NCBI GenBank assembly: GCA_023313575.1
Contig: JAJTTP010000003.1
Coordinates: 2,294,001-2,358,000 of the forward strand
Reading direction: 5' to 3'
DNA length: 64,000 nucleotides
From: Eutypella sp. D-1
Taxonomy: Eukaryota; Ascomycota; Sordariomycetes; Xylariales; Diatrypaceae
The notes under the pieces are model-generated. The model was not told where the DNA came from, searched no databases, and was given only the letters and a program-made list of their open reading frames with translations. A program made the translations under genes and the position numbers. Of the stretch, positions 10,693 to 22,418 are shown in pieces; the first letter of the stretch is position 1, and every line of letters begins with the position of its first letter.

Positions 10693-12089
10693 TTTGACTT
10701 CTTGGTTTTACTGGATTATGAATGTACTTCGAGTTATGAGTTGCGAAGTACAGCTTGCATCGTCAACCGAAACGTGAAACGGTTGCTAGCTATATATATT
10801 CATCTTTAAGATGGCCGTCCTCTGAGGCAGAACAAATGCATTGTAAATGAAGAAATAAAGGGGTAGGGGTGAAATGAAAATATTTATAAGAAAGAGTTAC
10901 TAAGGCATGCTGATAATAGTGAGACACTAGTTTGATTGTTATTCAACCAAGATTCGCTGTTCTGAGCCGCGTGATCAACTTGGGGCCTGTATCCATTATG
11001 CCTGCAGCAGCCTGTCAAAGACGTGTAGCTGCTTGTTAGGCGGTGGCTTTATTGGCTCTTACCTGGTCAAAGGGTATTACTAGTTAGTGATACAGGGCGA
11101 TCCAGAGCTCATTCAATACTCGTGAGGCTGGCGTAAATTGGGTGGATATTATATTTGTTTTTGATGAAGAGAGGCAGCGAAGAGAAGCTTGAGGATCTCA
11201 GCTCCCCTGCGGCAGGACTTATGATTCTGATCATATATGATATTAATTCGCTCTTCGCTCCATATAATCAAACTTATCTCTTCAAAGCCCTACAAGCCCA
11301 AACCTTATGATGCAAAGTGCAAAGTTTCGAAAGTCCTCATCGCAAAGCGTAGAATGGCCAGATTAGATGCTCTATATGTGCCCTCACATTGCACGTGGAC
11401 AACATATATATACATATATCATTAGTTGAGTTATTCGTTGCTATTTCCCTTTCTTCGGTTGAGTGCACTCGTATGGTTGTCGAAAGAACTGGTTTTGGGT
11501 GCGGTAACGTGTTACAATTGTTGACTACGATAAGTCAGCAGTCGCGCTTATTCCGAATGCTTGGTGCCACGAATAAAGTAAACCTCCGAAAACTGCCTGT
11601 AACTTAGGTCTCTCTCTCAATAACCAACTTTACGTCAAAAACATCCGTTAGAAAAGGGCATGATCGTAGGAGCTTATGACTCCACATACGATGCCTTTTG
11701 GATCACCCAGCTAGGGACCGGTTAAAACCACCGGCTATCGTTCCTTGTTTCTAGGCAATATGGGTCTAGATCTGGATGCCCGCATTCCCGTCACTCGACG
11801 GATATCAGCCGAATGGATCGACCGTGGGGAAATATCCGATGTAGCGGTACCCCACCATGGAAGCGAGATTCCGCTTACCCCCCGGAAACTTAGCGGGCTT
11901 CTAGACTCCTCGGTAGGAAGGAGGAGTGGCTAAATCGCAAGTTCCAGTTCGTCTGCCGTTCAAGGGCATCGACCAACTAAGATATACATATAGTTGGAAC
12001 GGCGGCCTCGGGTAGAAGATGATGTGCGATCCTTAGTCATTCTACTCTAAACTGGAACATCTAAATAAAAAACGCGCCACACCTCAAGA
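10693..12089. other. Divergent intergenic region
   Basis: This separates two divergently transcribed genes and contains AT-rich stretches (TATATATA near 10790 and 11403). No coding region is recognised. Short frames in 11237-11933 lack family similarity. Confidence 0.55.
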
Positions 12090-13368
12090 ATGCTCCTGGC
12101 AACAGCTGTAATCCTCTTCGGTTCGGCCTTCGGGCTAGCGTCGGCTGAGGTCGTTAAGGAGGGCTCGACATGCACGGTGACATCAAATGGGGGCTCAGAT
12201 GACACGCCGCAGATCCTGGACGCGTTCAAACAGTGTGCGACGGACAGTTCCATCGTGTTCGAGGAAGGGACGTACAACATCCGGCAGGTGATGGAGACAA
12301 CCAACCTGAAAAATGTGACGATCGATATCTACGGAAAGTGGGTGTGGAGCGCCGATAACTTGCAGTACTGGATCGGCAACACACTGTCAGTTGAGTATGC
12401 GGGCCTGTATACGGCATGGAAACTCGGTGGGACAGACATCGCACTCCGCGGCCACGGCAAGGCCCTCTTCGATGGCAATGGCCAGGTGTGGATTGACGAG
12501 AACCGGAACGGCAGCAACCGCCGAGGGAGGCCTATCAGTTTGACTATCTGGCACGGTACCAATGTCTTCGTCGACGGCATCACCTGGCGCCAGGCCCAAT
12601 TCTGGCATACCTTCGTTGCCTACAGTCAGAACGTCACTATGACGAACCTCGACATGAATACGACAAGTAATTCGCAGTGGTCTGCCATTAATACTGATGG
12701 CGTTGACACTTGGAACTCGAGGGATGTGACTATCCGAAATTGGAGGGTCGTCTCTGGTGATGTAAGTTAGCGTGCCTCTGTATTGGGCCTCTAGCTGCTA
12801 ACCCAACTGAAATCAGGACTGCCTTTCCGTGAAGGGTAACAGCTCCAACATCGACATAAGGAACGCAACGTGCTACGAATCTGGATGCGCAGTGATCGGC
12901 TCGATGGGATCTAACTCGTGGCAGGCAGATCTGGTGGACAACGTGTACTACGAGAATATCCGGTGCATCCACTCGTCGAACGCGGCGTGGATCAAGACTT
13001 ACCCGGGGACGGGCCATGTGCGGAACGTGACATTCAAGGACTTCGTCATCGAAGATGTCAACCAGCCGATCTACATCACGCCGTGCACATACTCGGGACA
13101 GAACTGTGACGGCTCGCGCATTCCCATCGAGGACATCAGCTGGATCAACATCAAAGGCACCAGTCGCTACAATGTTGCCGCGGGCATGCACTGCTCCGCA
13201 GCGGCGCCCTGCAAGAACCTCAAGTTCGAGGACGTCGAGATCACCCCCAAGGCCGGTGGTTCCGCCAAGGTCCTCTGCGCCAATATCCAAAACCAGGCTA
13301 CTATGGGTCTGGACTGTACCGGCAACTGCCCCGGAAACTGGCCGCAGCAATTGAATGGCAACAGCTGA
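12090..13368 (+). CDS. Secreted GH28 pectinase-family protein, atypical active site
   Basis: A glycoside hydrolase family 28 (polygalacturonase-fold) protein, probably secreted: the first ~19 residues are a signal peptide ending in LASA. Two exons (12090-12761, 12817-13368) flank a 55-bp intron with a GCTAAC branch, giving 407 residues. The spliced product restores GDDC, formed across the junction. NTDGVD (about 201-206) and GDD (223-225) supply the catalytic Asp pairs. However, the usual GHG segment is replaced by ESGCAVIGSMG, so the conserved His is absent, and the RIK site reads WIKT. Many N-glycosylation sequons and paired C-terminal Cys are present. It may act on an unusual pectic substrate or have lost activity. 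Confidence 0.85.
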
Positions 13369-13928
13369 AGGGCAGCACGGAATCCGTGTACATAGGAGAA
13401 CTTGAGAAGGTGCGATGGAGATGTAAATAAGTGAACGATCAGCTAGAAAAGTCTACTGGTTAATTCCACCAAGGCAACGCTGCACATTTTGGTGTATAAA
13501 TTGTGTATCTCTCTTTAGTAGCTCCACTGATTAGCCCACGGTCAATATGATACGAGACATATTCGACGTCAACTTGAGGCAGTAGCAATTCCGGGCAGTA
13601 TGCAACTCCGGGTATTCATATCGGCGTGAGTCATGGGCTCTTCATTGATGCCCCTGTCTGCCCAGGGAATGGAGGCCATGTGAAAGGGGCATTGGCATCC
13701 ATACTATGACTGTCGAAGGCTCCCATAGGGGACGGGCGTGTAGATGTTTTACTCCATGCTATCAAATATGGGAAGCTTGCCGTCGACGACTTGGGGAATA
13801 TACCAGCTGCGCCTTCCTCCGCAAGGCATTTGGCGCCGGATAAGCTCCAGCATATCAGATACTTGCTGGGTGGGAGCATATGGGCTGGGTCTTGAGATAC
13901 ACGACCAGTTACTCATCCTCCATCATGA
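13369..13928. other. Intergenic between convergent genes
   Basis: This is 3' sequence shared by the GH28 gene and LSM3. No gene is recognised. Confidence 0.55.
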
Positions 13929-14406
13929 TCATGAGACATTCTGGGGCGAAACGAGAACGACACTGTCTCCTGACCCGACGTGTTAGATATACAGGTACGG
14001 CGGCCAGAGCAAACGGGCGTTGGGGAAACACATACCTCGAACAAACAGCATCTCCGACTTCTTTGTGACAGTCTGTAACGTTGTGAGCATAAACATTCGG
14101 CCAAATACGTTTCGCATGGGGACCGACCTTAATGTCCTCTTTATCGTCGTCATCCTCGTCCGCTACGTAGATGGTTTCTACGACATCACCCAACACCAGG
14201 TTCATGTGGCTATCATAAGCCTAGAAAAGCTATTAGCAAGGTCCATATGATAAAATTTCTTAGTGGAGTACACGTACATGTAACCTTCCTTTTAGCTCTC
14301 TGTCACCCCGTAGCTTTACGAAGACTACCTCGTCTAATAGTAGCCGGACCAGATCAAGAGGCTCCGACACGGAACCCCCAGTGGGCCCGGGTTCGTTATC
14401 GGCCAT
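13929..14406 (-). CDS. LSM3: U6 snRNA-associated Sm-like protein LSm3
   Basis: LSm3 is a subunit of the LSm1-7 ring (cytoplasmic mRNA decay) and the LSm2-8 ring (U6 snRNA, splicing). Four exons must be joined: 14406-14278, 14220-14128, 14072-14036 (37 nt) and 13969-13929. All three introns (57, 55 and 66 bp) are GT..AG and keep the frame, giving 99 residues. The Sm1 motif is visible ([20 protein letters not shown]...[18 protein letters not shown]), followed by the acidic loop and the Sm2 motif in exons 3-4 ([13 protein letters not shown]). Length and sequence match ascomycete LSm3 closely. Because each exon is tiny, the gene would be missed by long-ORF methods. Confidence 0.93.
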
Positions 14407-14951
14407 GACGAAGCGACTACACTTTGGTGAATGAAGGAACGAATATGCTGAAAGATAGTAGTTCAATCCTAAAGTCCTCGGAATTAGTCGATGCAGGATG
14501 CAGAACGTAGAAAGTTGCCAGGGTTGGTGGTGGAGGTTAGTCTTCTACCGGCTGTAGCCTCTTTTGATAATGTTGTGGCTGTATGGATAGTAGCTAGCGA
14601 CCAGTGGACGGGCTAGACTATTTCAGTGTTTTCTGTGGGGCCTAACACCCATGGACACCTTCAAGCTTTCCAAGTCAAAAATGGAAGCAGCTGTTGACAC
14701 TTAGAGCCTCGAGGCAACACCTGTCAAAATAGACGACCAATCAGCAAGCCCAAGACTAGGTACATGAATCCACGAGCCCACTCACTACCCACATCGCGTC
14801 CCACTTCGTCTCAACTTATTGTGAATCATTCCCGGCCGTGACTAAAGACATCAATCGTGGGCATCCACTTAGTTAAGGTTGGCGCCATATTATCGGGAAA
14901 TCTAGAGCGCCTTGAAAAAACGGACCCACTATCGTTCGATAGGAGCACTCA
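14407..14951. other. Divergent promoter region, LSM3 and mitochondrial protein
   Basis: 545 bp separate the two start codons, which point away from each other, so both promoters lie here. No coding feature is recognised. Confidence 0.55.
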
Positions 14952-17486
14952 ATGTTTGTGGCTTTGAATCCCGTGGTGGGGCTGGCCGGCTCTTGGGTGT
15001 TCCGTCCTCAACCTCCGAGGGGAACACCGTCGCGAATAACCAGGCGTCGCCTGTGGCGGTGCTTCCAACATGTCATACGAATTCGCGGCAGAAGTATAAC
15101 GACTAGCATATCACCGGCATCAGCACCGTTATGTGTCTCATTGCCAGCTCCTTTCCCTAGATGCAGCCGCCGATCTCTGAGGAACGCCAGTAGTAATGGA
15201 TATGTCATGCTTAGGAAAGCCTCTGTTAAAATATCTAGGGATCATTTATCGTTCCTCGAAGATATGCTGAACTGTTTTCCCGATGGACCGCAGCGGAGAT
15301 CCCCATCAAATCCTCCTTTGGTGGACTTTCGCATCCAGGGCGTCCATGTTTACTTCCAAAAGGCGCTCAAAGCGTTGCGGCAACAAGACACGCGGGCCTT
15401 ACTGATACACCTACGCCGAATCACGCTTCTTAGTGAAGCTGATATTCGCGATACCATAAGAGCGTTGCCGAGGACCACTATCACTGAGTTCTTTCGGTTA
15501 TTAGACCCCCTCTGTGTTGCTAGAGATGCCGACCCTACGGACGGGGCTAGAATCTCTAAGGGCATGTATGTTCTGCTGAACCTGGAGTCTACCATGGACG
15601 AGTGGGGCATTCGAAAGCTGTATCTACGTCTACTTGAGCGCGTGACGTGGTTGACAAACGCTCTGATGGACGCGGGACTAGTCCTTAGGTCTGAAGAGTA
15701 TCGATGCTTAATGCGCTGTGCCGGCGCTGCAGCTGACATCGCAGCCGCAAAGTGGACGTTTAACCTGGCAAAACACACAGGGGAGCTATACTGGCAGAGA
15801 AGTGACCTGTATTGCGAGTTCATCCGCGCGCGTTTCCTAACCGAGCCCCTGTATAGGGGTTACAACAAGGCTCTGAGCGCAGTTCGTGCGCGAGACTTGC
15901 ACCGGAGTAAGGTAATGCTGCCTTTTCGGCGGCGCAAATACCTTGATAGGTTGAGGCTGAAGCTAAGGAAGAGAACAGCCCGATTTGGACTGAATAAGGA
16001 GAGAGACTATGCCGAGGACCTCGGACGCCGACTCAGAAGTCGCAGACCAGTATTGCGGCTGTTCCGCTATATATGCACGCACGGGCGCCACATGATGGAC
16101 GAAAGACTACTGTGCGCCTTCATCATCGCCTTTGCGCAGAACGGTTCTCTACGAATGATAGGCTCACACATACTAGAGGACTTCTTCGGCACCAGGGTTG
16201 CGAGGCTTAACCTTGATCACATAACCATCGCGAACCCGCAGGAGAATATCTACGCCGTCCCTCGGTTGGTGGCAACCCCGATCCGGCCCTCGGTACTACT
16301 GATGGAGACCGTCGCCTATGCGTACGGCTTGAATGGCGAGATAGCCATCGCCGTGGAACTCATCGACTACATCTCGCGTACGCACAAATTACCAGTACAG
16401 CTGAAGGTGTGGCAGTCGCTTTTGGAGTGGACATACATATCCAGCTCGCCGCCGTTCTCCTCGGCGTGGAAAAAAGCGAATATGGATGCATCAAAGGTCC
16501 CGCCACCCGGCACCATTGAGATACTGTGGAGCACGATGACGGCACCGCCTTACAACGTCCGCCCCGGGTTCGACCAGTACGCCGTCCTCATCCGCGACCT
16601 CCTCAGCCGCCACAGGCTTGAGCCCGCCGTGCCGTATATCCGCGAGGCCCGTCGCTTCTACATCGCCCAGTGCCACGAATTCGAGGACGCCGTCTTCGAG
16701 TACGTGCAGGCGCTGCGCAGCGGGTTGTCGGGTGCGGCCATCTCCGCGCCCTTGCACCGCTACGAGCGCGCCCGCTTCCGTAAGCAGTCCATGTGGTACG
16801 ACCTGCAGTCGTGGACGCGGCGCGTGCTGCTAAAGTGGCGGACCGTGAGCACGTCGGCGGCGGTCCCGGAAGCCCTATTCCGCCCGGACAGCGTCATGGA
16901 CACGCGCTCGCGGATATCGTACCGGATGATACCAGACTTCGTGCGGGAGTTTGGTCCGGGTGGGGGTCAAGTAGGAAATAGAGGAGGCCCCGACAGCGAC
17001 ATCATCGGCGACGGCTTCAGCGACGACCTGCTGCCTCACCCGGTACGCTACCGCACGCCGACGGGGTACGTGCAGTTGGTGGACCCGTGCCGGGAGTTCG
17101 TGCGGCTAGTGCACGAAGACTCGCGGGCCGTCGATGTCCCGATTCCCGTGTCGCCCTCCAAGTTCGCCTCGCTCAAGCTGTCGCCCAACGACCTAATCGT
17201 CACGGGTTCTATTGGAAAAGCCGGCCACAACGTGCGCCTCCGCGTGCTCCAGAAACGCGTCACCGTTCTCTCGAGGCACTCGCTCGCGCCCATGGTGGCA
17301 TCCAGGCTCGACCCCCTCACCTTGCTTGACAGCACGCTCTCTAATTTCAGGACTCAGCGGTGGCGGCCCCGCCGCCTCCGCCGCATCGCCAATATTCGGG
17401 ACCAAGTGGCCCGGGCGGCAGAGCAGCATTTGGAACAACAGGAAGGAATGAACGAGCAGGACATCGACGACGACGATTATTTCTAG
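14952..17486 (+). CDS. Large mitochondrial expression factor-like protein, helical repeats
   Basis: An 844-residue single-exon frame. The N-terminus is rich in Arg, Ser and Leu with almost no acidic residues over the first ~80 positions, as expected for a mitochondrial targeting sequence. The body is alpha-helical with many Arg, Leu and Ala and resembles pentatricopeptide-type fungal mitochondrial RNA-expression factors (the Aep2/ATP13-like class required for ATP synthase subunit 9 expression in yeast). I see no unambiguous PPR consensus, so the family name is tentative. The C-terminus is basic then acidic (DIDDDDYF). It is divergent from LSM3 and convergent with the PIG-L gene. Confidence 0.65.
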   Translation: MFVALNPVVGLAGSWVFRPQPPRGTPSRITRRRLWRCFQHVIRIRGRSITTSISPASAPLCVSLPAPFPRCSRRSLRNASSNGYVMLRKASVKISRDHLSFLEDMLNCFPDGPQRRSPSNPPLVDFRIQGVHVYFQKALKALRQQDTRALLIHLRRITLLSEADIRDTIRALPRTTITEFFRLLDPLCVARDADPTDGARISKGMYVLLNLESTMDEWGIRKLYLRLLERVTWLTNALMDAGLVLRSEEYRCLMRCAGAAADIAAAKWTFNLAKHTGELYWQRSDLYCEFIRARFLTEPLYRGYNKALSAVRARDLHRSKVMLPFRRRKYLDRLRLKLRKRTARFGLNKERDYAEDLGRRLRSRRPVLRLFRYICTHGRHMMDERLLCAFIIAFAQNGSLRMIGSHILEDFFGTRVARLNLDHITIANPQENIYAVPRLVATPIRPSVLLMETVAYAYGLNGEIAIAVELIDYISRTHKLPVQLKVWQSLLEWTYISSSPPFSSAWKKANMDASKVPPPGTIEILWSTMTAPPYNVRPGFDQYAVLIRDLLSRHRLEPAVPYIREARRFYIAQCHEFEDAVFEYVQALRSGLSGAAISAPLHRYERARFRKQSMWYDLQSWTRRVLLKWRTVSTSAAVPEALFRPDSVMDTRSRISYRMIPDFVREFGPGGGQVGNRGGPDSDIIGDGFSDDLLPHPVRYRTPTGYVQLVDPCREFVRLVHEDSRAVDVPIPVSPSKFASLKLSPNDLIVTGSIGKAGHNVRLRVLQKRVTVLSRHSLAPMVASRLDPLTLLDSTLSNFRTQRWRPRRLRRIANIRDQVARAAEQHLEQQEGMNEQDIDDDDYF

Positions 17487-17695
17487 GGCGGTTCATTTAC
17501 TTGGAATTGTCACTGAGGTATGCTTGGATCGATCATGGCTGGAAGCTATAATGTCACATTACGGGGAGTCTAGGTGTCACAACTTGCAGGTGCGCGGAGG
17601 GTTATATCCTATGCATATGAGGGTTTGTGTATATGTACATATTAGCATAGCTGGATATACATGCAGTCGAACTACTTACCAATGTCTATTGTTTC

Positions 17696-18810
17696 TTATA
17701 AGTCGACCCGCTCCCTGCGCAGATCATTGATGTACATGTACCGGCTGAACAAGATCCAACCCCAGCGAAACCAGACCATCTGGGACTTGTGCGCCTCCGT
17801 CATGGCGCGGCGCGCCGTTCCGTAGGTCTCTTGCGCGTCTTGACTTCCGGGCCCTTCGCCACTACCACCACCACCACCACCACCGCCCGTCGCGATCAAT
17901 CCACTCATACTGATGAGCGCCTCCGGGGTGCCCTTCCGGGACGCGCTCCCGCTCGCGCTCTTACCCTTGCTACCGCCCTTGCCGCGCTTCACGACAACGC
18001 CGAAGTACACGGCCAGCAGGGTCCACAGGGCGTCGAGGAAGAAGGCGTACTTGCGCCACACGGGGACGGAGGTCAGGGTGTAGAGGTCGACAGGCGGGGC
18101 CCAGCCGGGGCGCGCCAGCGACGACGCGAACGCCCGCGCCCCGCGGTACAGCGAGATGTGGTTCGGGTGCGCGGACACGCCCCCCGCGTCGAAGGTGATC
18201 AGGGTATCGATGGTCGTCTTCGGAGGCGCGGCAGCGGCGGCGGCCGCCTTTCGTGATGTGGATGATGACGATGACGACGACTTCTTGCTCGTTCCACCGC
18301 CGCCGCTCGTGAAGGTCGACGTCAGGAGGTTGTTGATCTTGTCTGTGTCCCAAGTCTGGGTCATGGAGTCGGGGAAGTCACTGGTGGTGCGTTGGGTTTG
18401 GAGTTAGTTGCGTATTATTCTCAGGCGGCCACAATTCAAACAAGATGAATGAAAAAAAAGGGAGACAAAAAGAAAACTCACGGAGTATCCAGAACCAGCA
18501 CGTCATCCGGGCCGCGGAGACCGAGCATGTTGGCGCTACGGGAGAGCTCGCGGGCGCGGACGTCGCCGAGGCCGGCGGCGTTGCCGGTGCTCAGGCAGAG
18601 GATCTTCAGGTGGTTGCCGAGGGAGGGGCGGGTCAAGGCCAGCACGGACGGCGCGAAGAACATGGCCTCGTCGTCCGGGTGGGCAATTAGCAGACAAATG
18701 CGCCGGCCCCGCAGTCTCGGCAGCCGCGTCTGTACCACCGACGCCGTGTACACGTACAGCAGCGACACCACGAGGGCCGCTATGGCGAGGGAGGGCAGGA
18801 GTGCAGGCAT
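17696..18810 (-). CDS. N-acetylglucosaminyl-phosphatidylinositol de-N-acetylase (PIG-L/Gpi12)
   Basis: Catalyses the second step of GPI-anchor synthesis, removing acetate from GlcNAc-PI at the ER. Two exons (18810-18482, 18380-17696) flank a 101-bp intron with a CTAAC branch; 337 residues. An N-terminal membrane anchor (about 5-25) is followed by the zinc/catalytic AHPDDE motif (43-48). Next come GNAAGLGDVRARELSRSA and, in exon 2, TFDAGGVSAHPNH, the second metal-binding His motif. Compared with the usual ~250-300 residues, it carries low-complexity insertions: Ser and Ala runs before the TFD motif and a Gly run near the C-terminus. These lie outside the conserved motifs. Confidence 0.92.
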
Positions 18811-19618
18811 GTTGTGTTCGAGCTTCTTGTTGTATTTATTGTTGTGTCTCGGGATATTTTTTTGTTGATTGAACTACCTGGTGCTGATATAAGTAGGCAA
18901 CGCCATTGATGACGAAGTAGGCCGGTGTGTGCCTGGCAATTAATCTGAGCTTCTGCTTTACTCTACTACCTACTTGGTAGGTAAGTAAATGCCTTCAATT
19001 ATTTGTAAACAAGACTCCCGAGGTCTGTAGCAACAGAGAAGATTAAACTCAACCTTGGAACTGCTACCTGTCAAACCTACCGGCACTAGTCAATTTCCGT
19101 ATAGCTCTTTCCCGGTCTCGGGTTGACGGGTTGTGCCTTCTAGGGGTTGGTTGGTCGGGTGGGTGGGGCCTGAAGCTAGCTTAATCATTGGTCAATTTCA
19201 CAGCTGAAAACATCCACTGAAGGGAGAGGCTGCCGGGATATAAATGGAGTTAATTCATGGATCCGTGGGGGGCCAGGGGCTTGCGGGAATCTTTAGTGGA
19301 TGGGGATGGGGCCCCTTACCTAAACCAGCTTGTCTTGCCGGGAAAGTCTTGCCCAGGTGCCTTGTCCAGAACTTAATGCACGTACAAATGTACTTAGGTA
19401 GTGGTGTACGGATCTGCAAGGCTGGTTACTAAGTACATAAGTTGGCCCCCCAAAAAAGATAAAAAAGATATAAAAAAATGCATACCATGTTTCCCCATCA
19501 ACATCACATCAAGTTAGGAGGAATAGGGCCCCAAAAAGTACTAGGAAGCGCCGCTATATAAACGTAATCCCAGTCCATCGAAAACGCCAATTCCAAAGTG
19601 ATATTATTAACCTACAAT
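18811..19618. other. Divergent intergenic region
   Basis: This holds the promoters of the PIG-L and membrane-protein genes. It contains a CTACCTACTTGGTAGGTAAG inverted repeat (about 18964-18985) and an A-rich tract with AAAAAAGAT repeats near 19452-19480. No gene is recognised. Confidence 0.55.
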
Positions 19619-20377
19619 ATGGTACGCACGCGGAAAGAAAGAAAGGCGGATAACGCTTCCCTCAAACTGCAGCATCCCGACCTTTCCGGCCCCTCAGAAG
19701 CCACCCTGCTCGATCTCGCCCAGGAACGGAACCTCTTCGACAAGGCGGACAGGAAACAGGCTAAAAAGCTGAGGGGTCAGGTAGGTTCCGATGCAGATGA
19801 CGAGGACGAAGAGGAGGAGGAGGATTTGGGCATCCCCCCGGCTGTGGATAGAATCATGGAGGCCATCCTCTGGAGCGTGTCCCTTGCCATGTTGCATTTC
19901 GCCTTCGATGTTCTTGTACAGCGACAGTTTGCTATGGAGATTTCGTGGCCGCAGATCGTCACGCGGTCGTTGCAAGCCTGGCTCGGTGAGTGTTCATTCA
20001 ATTCCATTCCATACCATACCCTAGTCAAGTCCCGTTCCGGTATCATATTTCTAATGGGTTGTCTTTTCTCTCCAGCATTCCTTTTGCTGTTCTATATCCT
20101 TCATCACCACGCCTCTTCACCGACATTACTCCCGGGGCTTCCTCTCCGATACCAGAACCCCCTACGCCAAGCCATATTCTTTGTGACGAGCGTCTACACG
20201 GGCTGCCACTTGATCTACATCACCAACGAATTCGGGTACATGGCGTTCATGAAGCGAGCGCCACCGGTGGGCTGTCTCTGGGTCTGGTCCGTCGTCGAGC
20301 TCAACCTGCCGCTCTCCGTTCTTTCGCTTGCCATCGCTGGAGGATTCTTCCATCAAGGCGGATATTCGATTAAATGA
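19619..20377 (+). CDS. Conserved fungal multi-span membrane protein of unknown function
   Basis: The start is the ATG at 19619 (MVRTRKERK). An upstream in-frame extension has only a non-ATG start. A 90-bp intron (19986-20075; GTGAGT..CAG) is a multiple of three without a stop, so an unspliced frame also reads through; splicing gives 222 residues. The N-terminal ~70 residues are charged with an acidic DDEDEEEEEDLG tract. Four hydrophobic segments follow (near ILWSVSLAMLHFAFDVL, AFLLLFYILHHH, IFFVTSVYTGCHLIYI and VELNLPLSVLSLAIAGG). This pattern resembles a conserved fungal endomembrane protein of unknown role. Confidence 0.7.
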   Translation: MVRTRKERKADNASLKLQHPDLSGPSEATLLDLAQERNLFDKADRKQAKKLRGQVGSDADDEDEEEEEDLGIPPAVDRIMEAILWSVSLAMLHFAFDVLVQRQFAMEISWPQIVTRSLQAWLGECSFNSIPYHTLVKSRSGIIFLMGCLFSPAFLLLFYILHHHASSPTLLPGLPLRYQNPLRQAIFFVTSVYTGCHLIYITNEFGYMAFMKRAPPVGCLWVWSVVELNLPLSVLSLAIAGGFFHQGGYSIK

Positions 20378-21881
20378 AGGGATGGTTCATATCTGCGACA
20401 GCCATCCGCTTCTCACGTTGAGTATTTACCTACGGGAGTCATTAGCAGTCTTGGATATAATTTATATCACACCCCAAAGCGAAATCTCCTGGCCATGTTC
20501 CAATCTGCGCCAACCTCTCATCACCTGGGAAGTGATGCACTGCACGTAGCCTAACTCATAGGCTCGAACGAGGAAGTATGCCGCAGGATATGGCTGCAAA
20601 GACTTACCATTGCTGCCCAGCGCCCGAGCTGGTTCTCCATGTCCAACTTCTCGCTCGGAGGTCGAATGTGCTGGATAAGTGTTGTACGACGATAAAACTG
20701 CCTCTACACATAACCCCCGCTTACTATTAGCCAAGGGCTACCCGTATATACTGCAACGACCATAGCGCTCAAGGGTTCGCGTCAAGTTTGCTACGGTCAA
20801 GGGACCAAGTTCGCTACGTCACATCCGCACCCAAGAGTTCGGATCACTCCAACTCACCCGGCCCACATGGAGGGTTTTGTACCGTATCAAACAACTGTTC
20901 GTAAGGCCAGAACCCTGCTGTGTAGTGCAACACTATGAATCTCACGGTGCACGGGTAGGAGTCTAAGACGGCCTACAGCATTAGAAAACTTGCCTTTGGC
21001 CATCAGCCTTATCTCTGGATTGTTTAAGACATACGTGCACGGTCGCCTCACGGGATGTTTCGCGGAGGGATGACTTGTAAGCTAAACACTTAGTATCGGA
21101 CCTGGGTAAACATCTTGATAGTGGACCTCAGCGTTTTGTTCACACCATATTTCCCACTCCTCTACACGCAGTTTATTCCTATTTGGTATGGTAGGCTGGT
21201 TGTACAGGGTACAAGATACCAGATGGAAAGTTTGCATACCCAGCACCTCGCACCTACCTCCCTTGGTAGGTCGCTATGACGTACAATTTACAATGACAGC
21301 AATAACAGCAAGCATACCTAGGGGTTTCGGGAGTTGGCAGCTGTCTACTGGCGTCGAACGGTTGGGGATAGTATCAGATTCAGCACATGACCACCCCCTA
21401 GATGGAGTCAATACTCGCTGGTACATACCAACCCACAGAGGCGACTGGCTATTCCGAGGTCCTCTACTGTGGGTAGCAGTCATCTTGACCTCATCGGCCT
21501 CGTGATCAATTCACTCTAGGTATTTCCCCTACTTATTACACTTCTTGCTTCACACCACTACGACCATTTTCGCCAAAGACAACCAATTCCACTGGTTATC
21601 CCAAAACACGGGTTATACCAAATGCTTCAAGGGTAATAGCAAGCACCGAAGGGAGTCTCTGTAGTACCCTGTTCTGTTGTGTTAGCCGCAGTCGACATAC
21701 CTGATCCCGCTTCTCTCTAAATACCGCGACACAACTTTTCACATCAACCATTTCACAATCTGTTCCTGGTGATTGCCAACTCATCTATACCCCCCTTTTT
21801 CCTTTCAGGAGCTCGCCCACATAACCACTCACCAGTAACATTGCGCAAATTCGCCAATCACACCTTACTTACTCCACAGCT
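20378..21881. other. Intergenic, no gene recognised
   Basis: About 1.5 kb without a convincing ORF. The sequence just before 21882 is pyrimidine-rich, like a 5' leader. Confidence 0.55.
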
Positions 21882-22418
21882 ATGTCTAACGACGAGAGCA
21901 AGGGCTGGAAGCCCTACACCATCCCGTATACCGGCAGTGGCGCCGTTCGCGTCAACTCCGGCATCGGCGGCAATGGCGACGCCGCATCTAGCAACGGCTG
22001 GGTTCCCTCGTCGTGGGTTATCGGCCCCGGTGTCGCGCAGAGCCCCAGCGGCCAGGTCTACAGCAGCAATGGAGTATCTGGCTCTGCGCCACCGACCACC
22101 GGCTCTGTCACTGTTCATTCTTCGGGGCCTGTCTTGCCGCAAGAGTCTCATGGTCTCACCAGGACACGTGCAGCCGCAGTCGCCAAGGGCAAAGTGAAGC
22201 CGGAGAACAAGCCCCCTGGCTCGCACAGCGGCAACAGGCATAATGACACCCAAGACTATTCGCGCCGCTATAGTCATCCGTACACGAACCTTCCGCCTGG
22301 AACTACCTCGATGCCACCCCAGCGCCCTAGATCTCCTACCACTCTGATGCGAGAGAATGAGCAAGTCCGCAAGAGCTGTGGTGGCGAGGGTCGCTCTCAG
22401 AACCCCGGCCAGCGCTGA
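21882..22418 (+). CDS. Low-complexity hypothetical protein (178 aa)
   Basis: An intronless frame with an ATG start at 21882 and good third-position GC. The product is rich in Gly, Ser, Pro and Asn, lacks hydrophobic segments and looks disordered throughout. The N-terminal SKGWKPYTIPYTG and C-terminal RSPTTLMRENEQVRKSCGGEG are the least repetitive parts. I recognise no family. It may be a lineage-specific disordered protein. Confidence 0.5.
   Translation: MSNDESKGWKPYTIPYTGSGAVRVNSGIGGNGDAASSNGWVPSSWVIGPGVAQSPSGQVYSSNGVSGSAPPTTGSVTVHSSGPVLPQESHGLTRTRAAAVAKGKVKPENKPPGSHSGNRHNDTQDYSRRYSHPYTNLPPGTTSMPPQRPRSPTTLMRENEQVRKSCGGEGRSQNPGQR

Noticed and set aside
11237..11933. Short plus-strand frames upstream of GH28
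   Set aside because: Under 75 codons, AT-rich, with no family similarity or splice logic.
19598..19618. N-terminal extension of the membrane protein
   Set aside because: The extended frame begins at a non-ATG codon; MVRTRKERK at 19619 is the first ATG.
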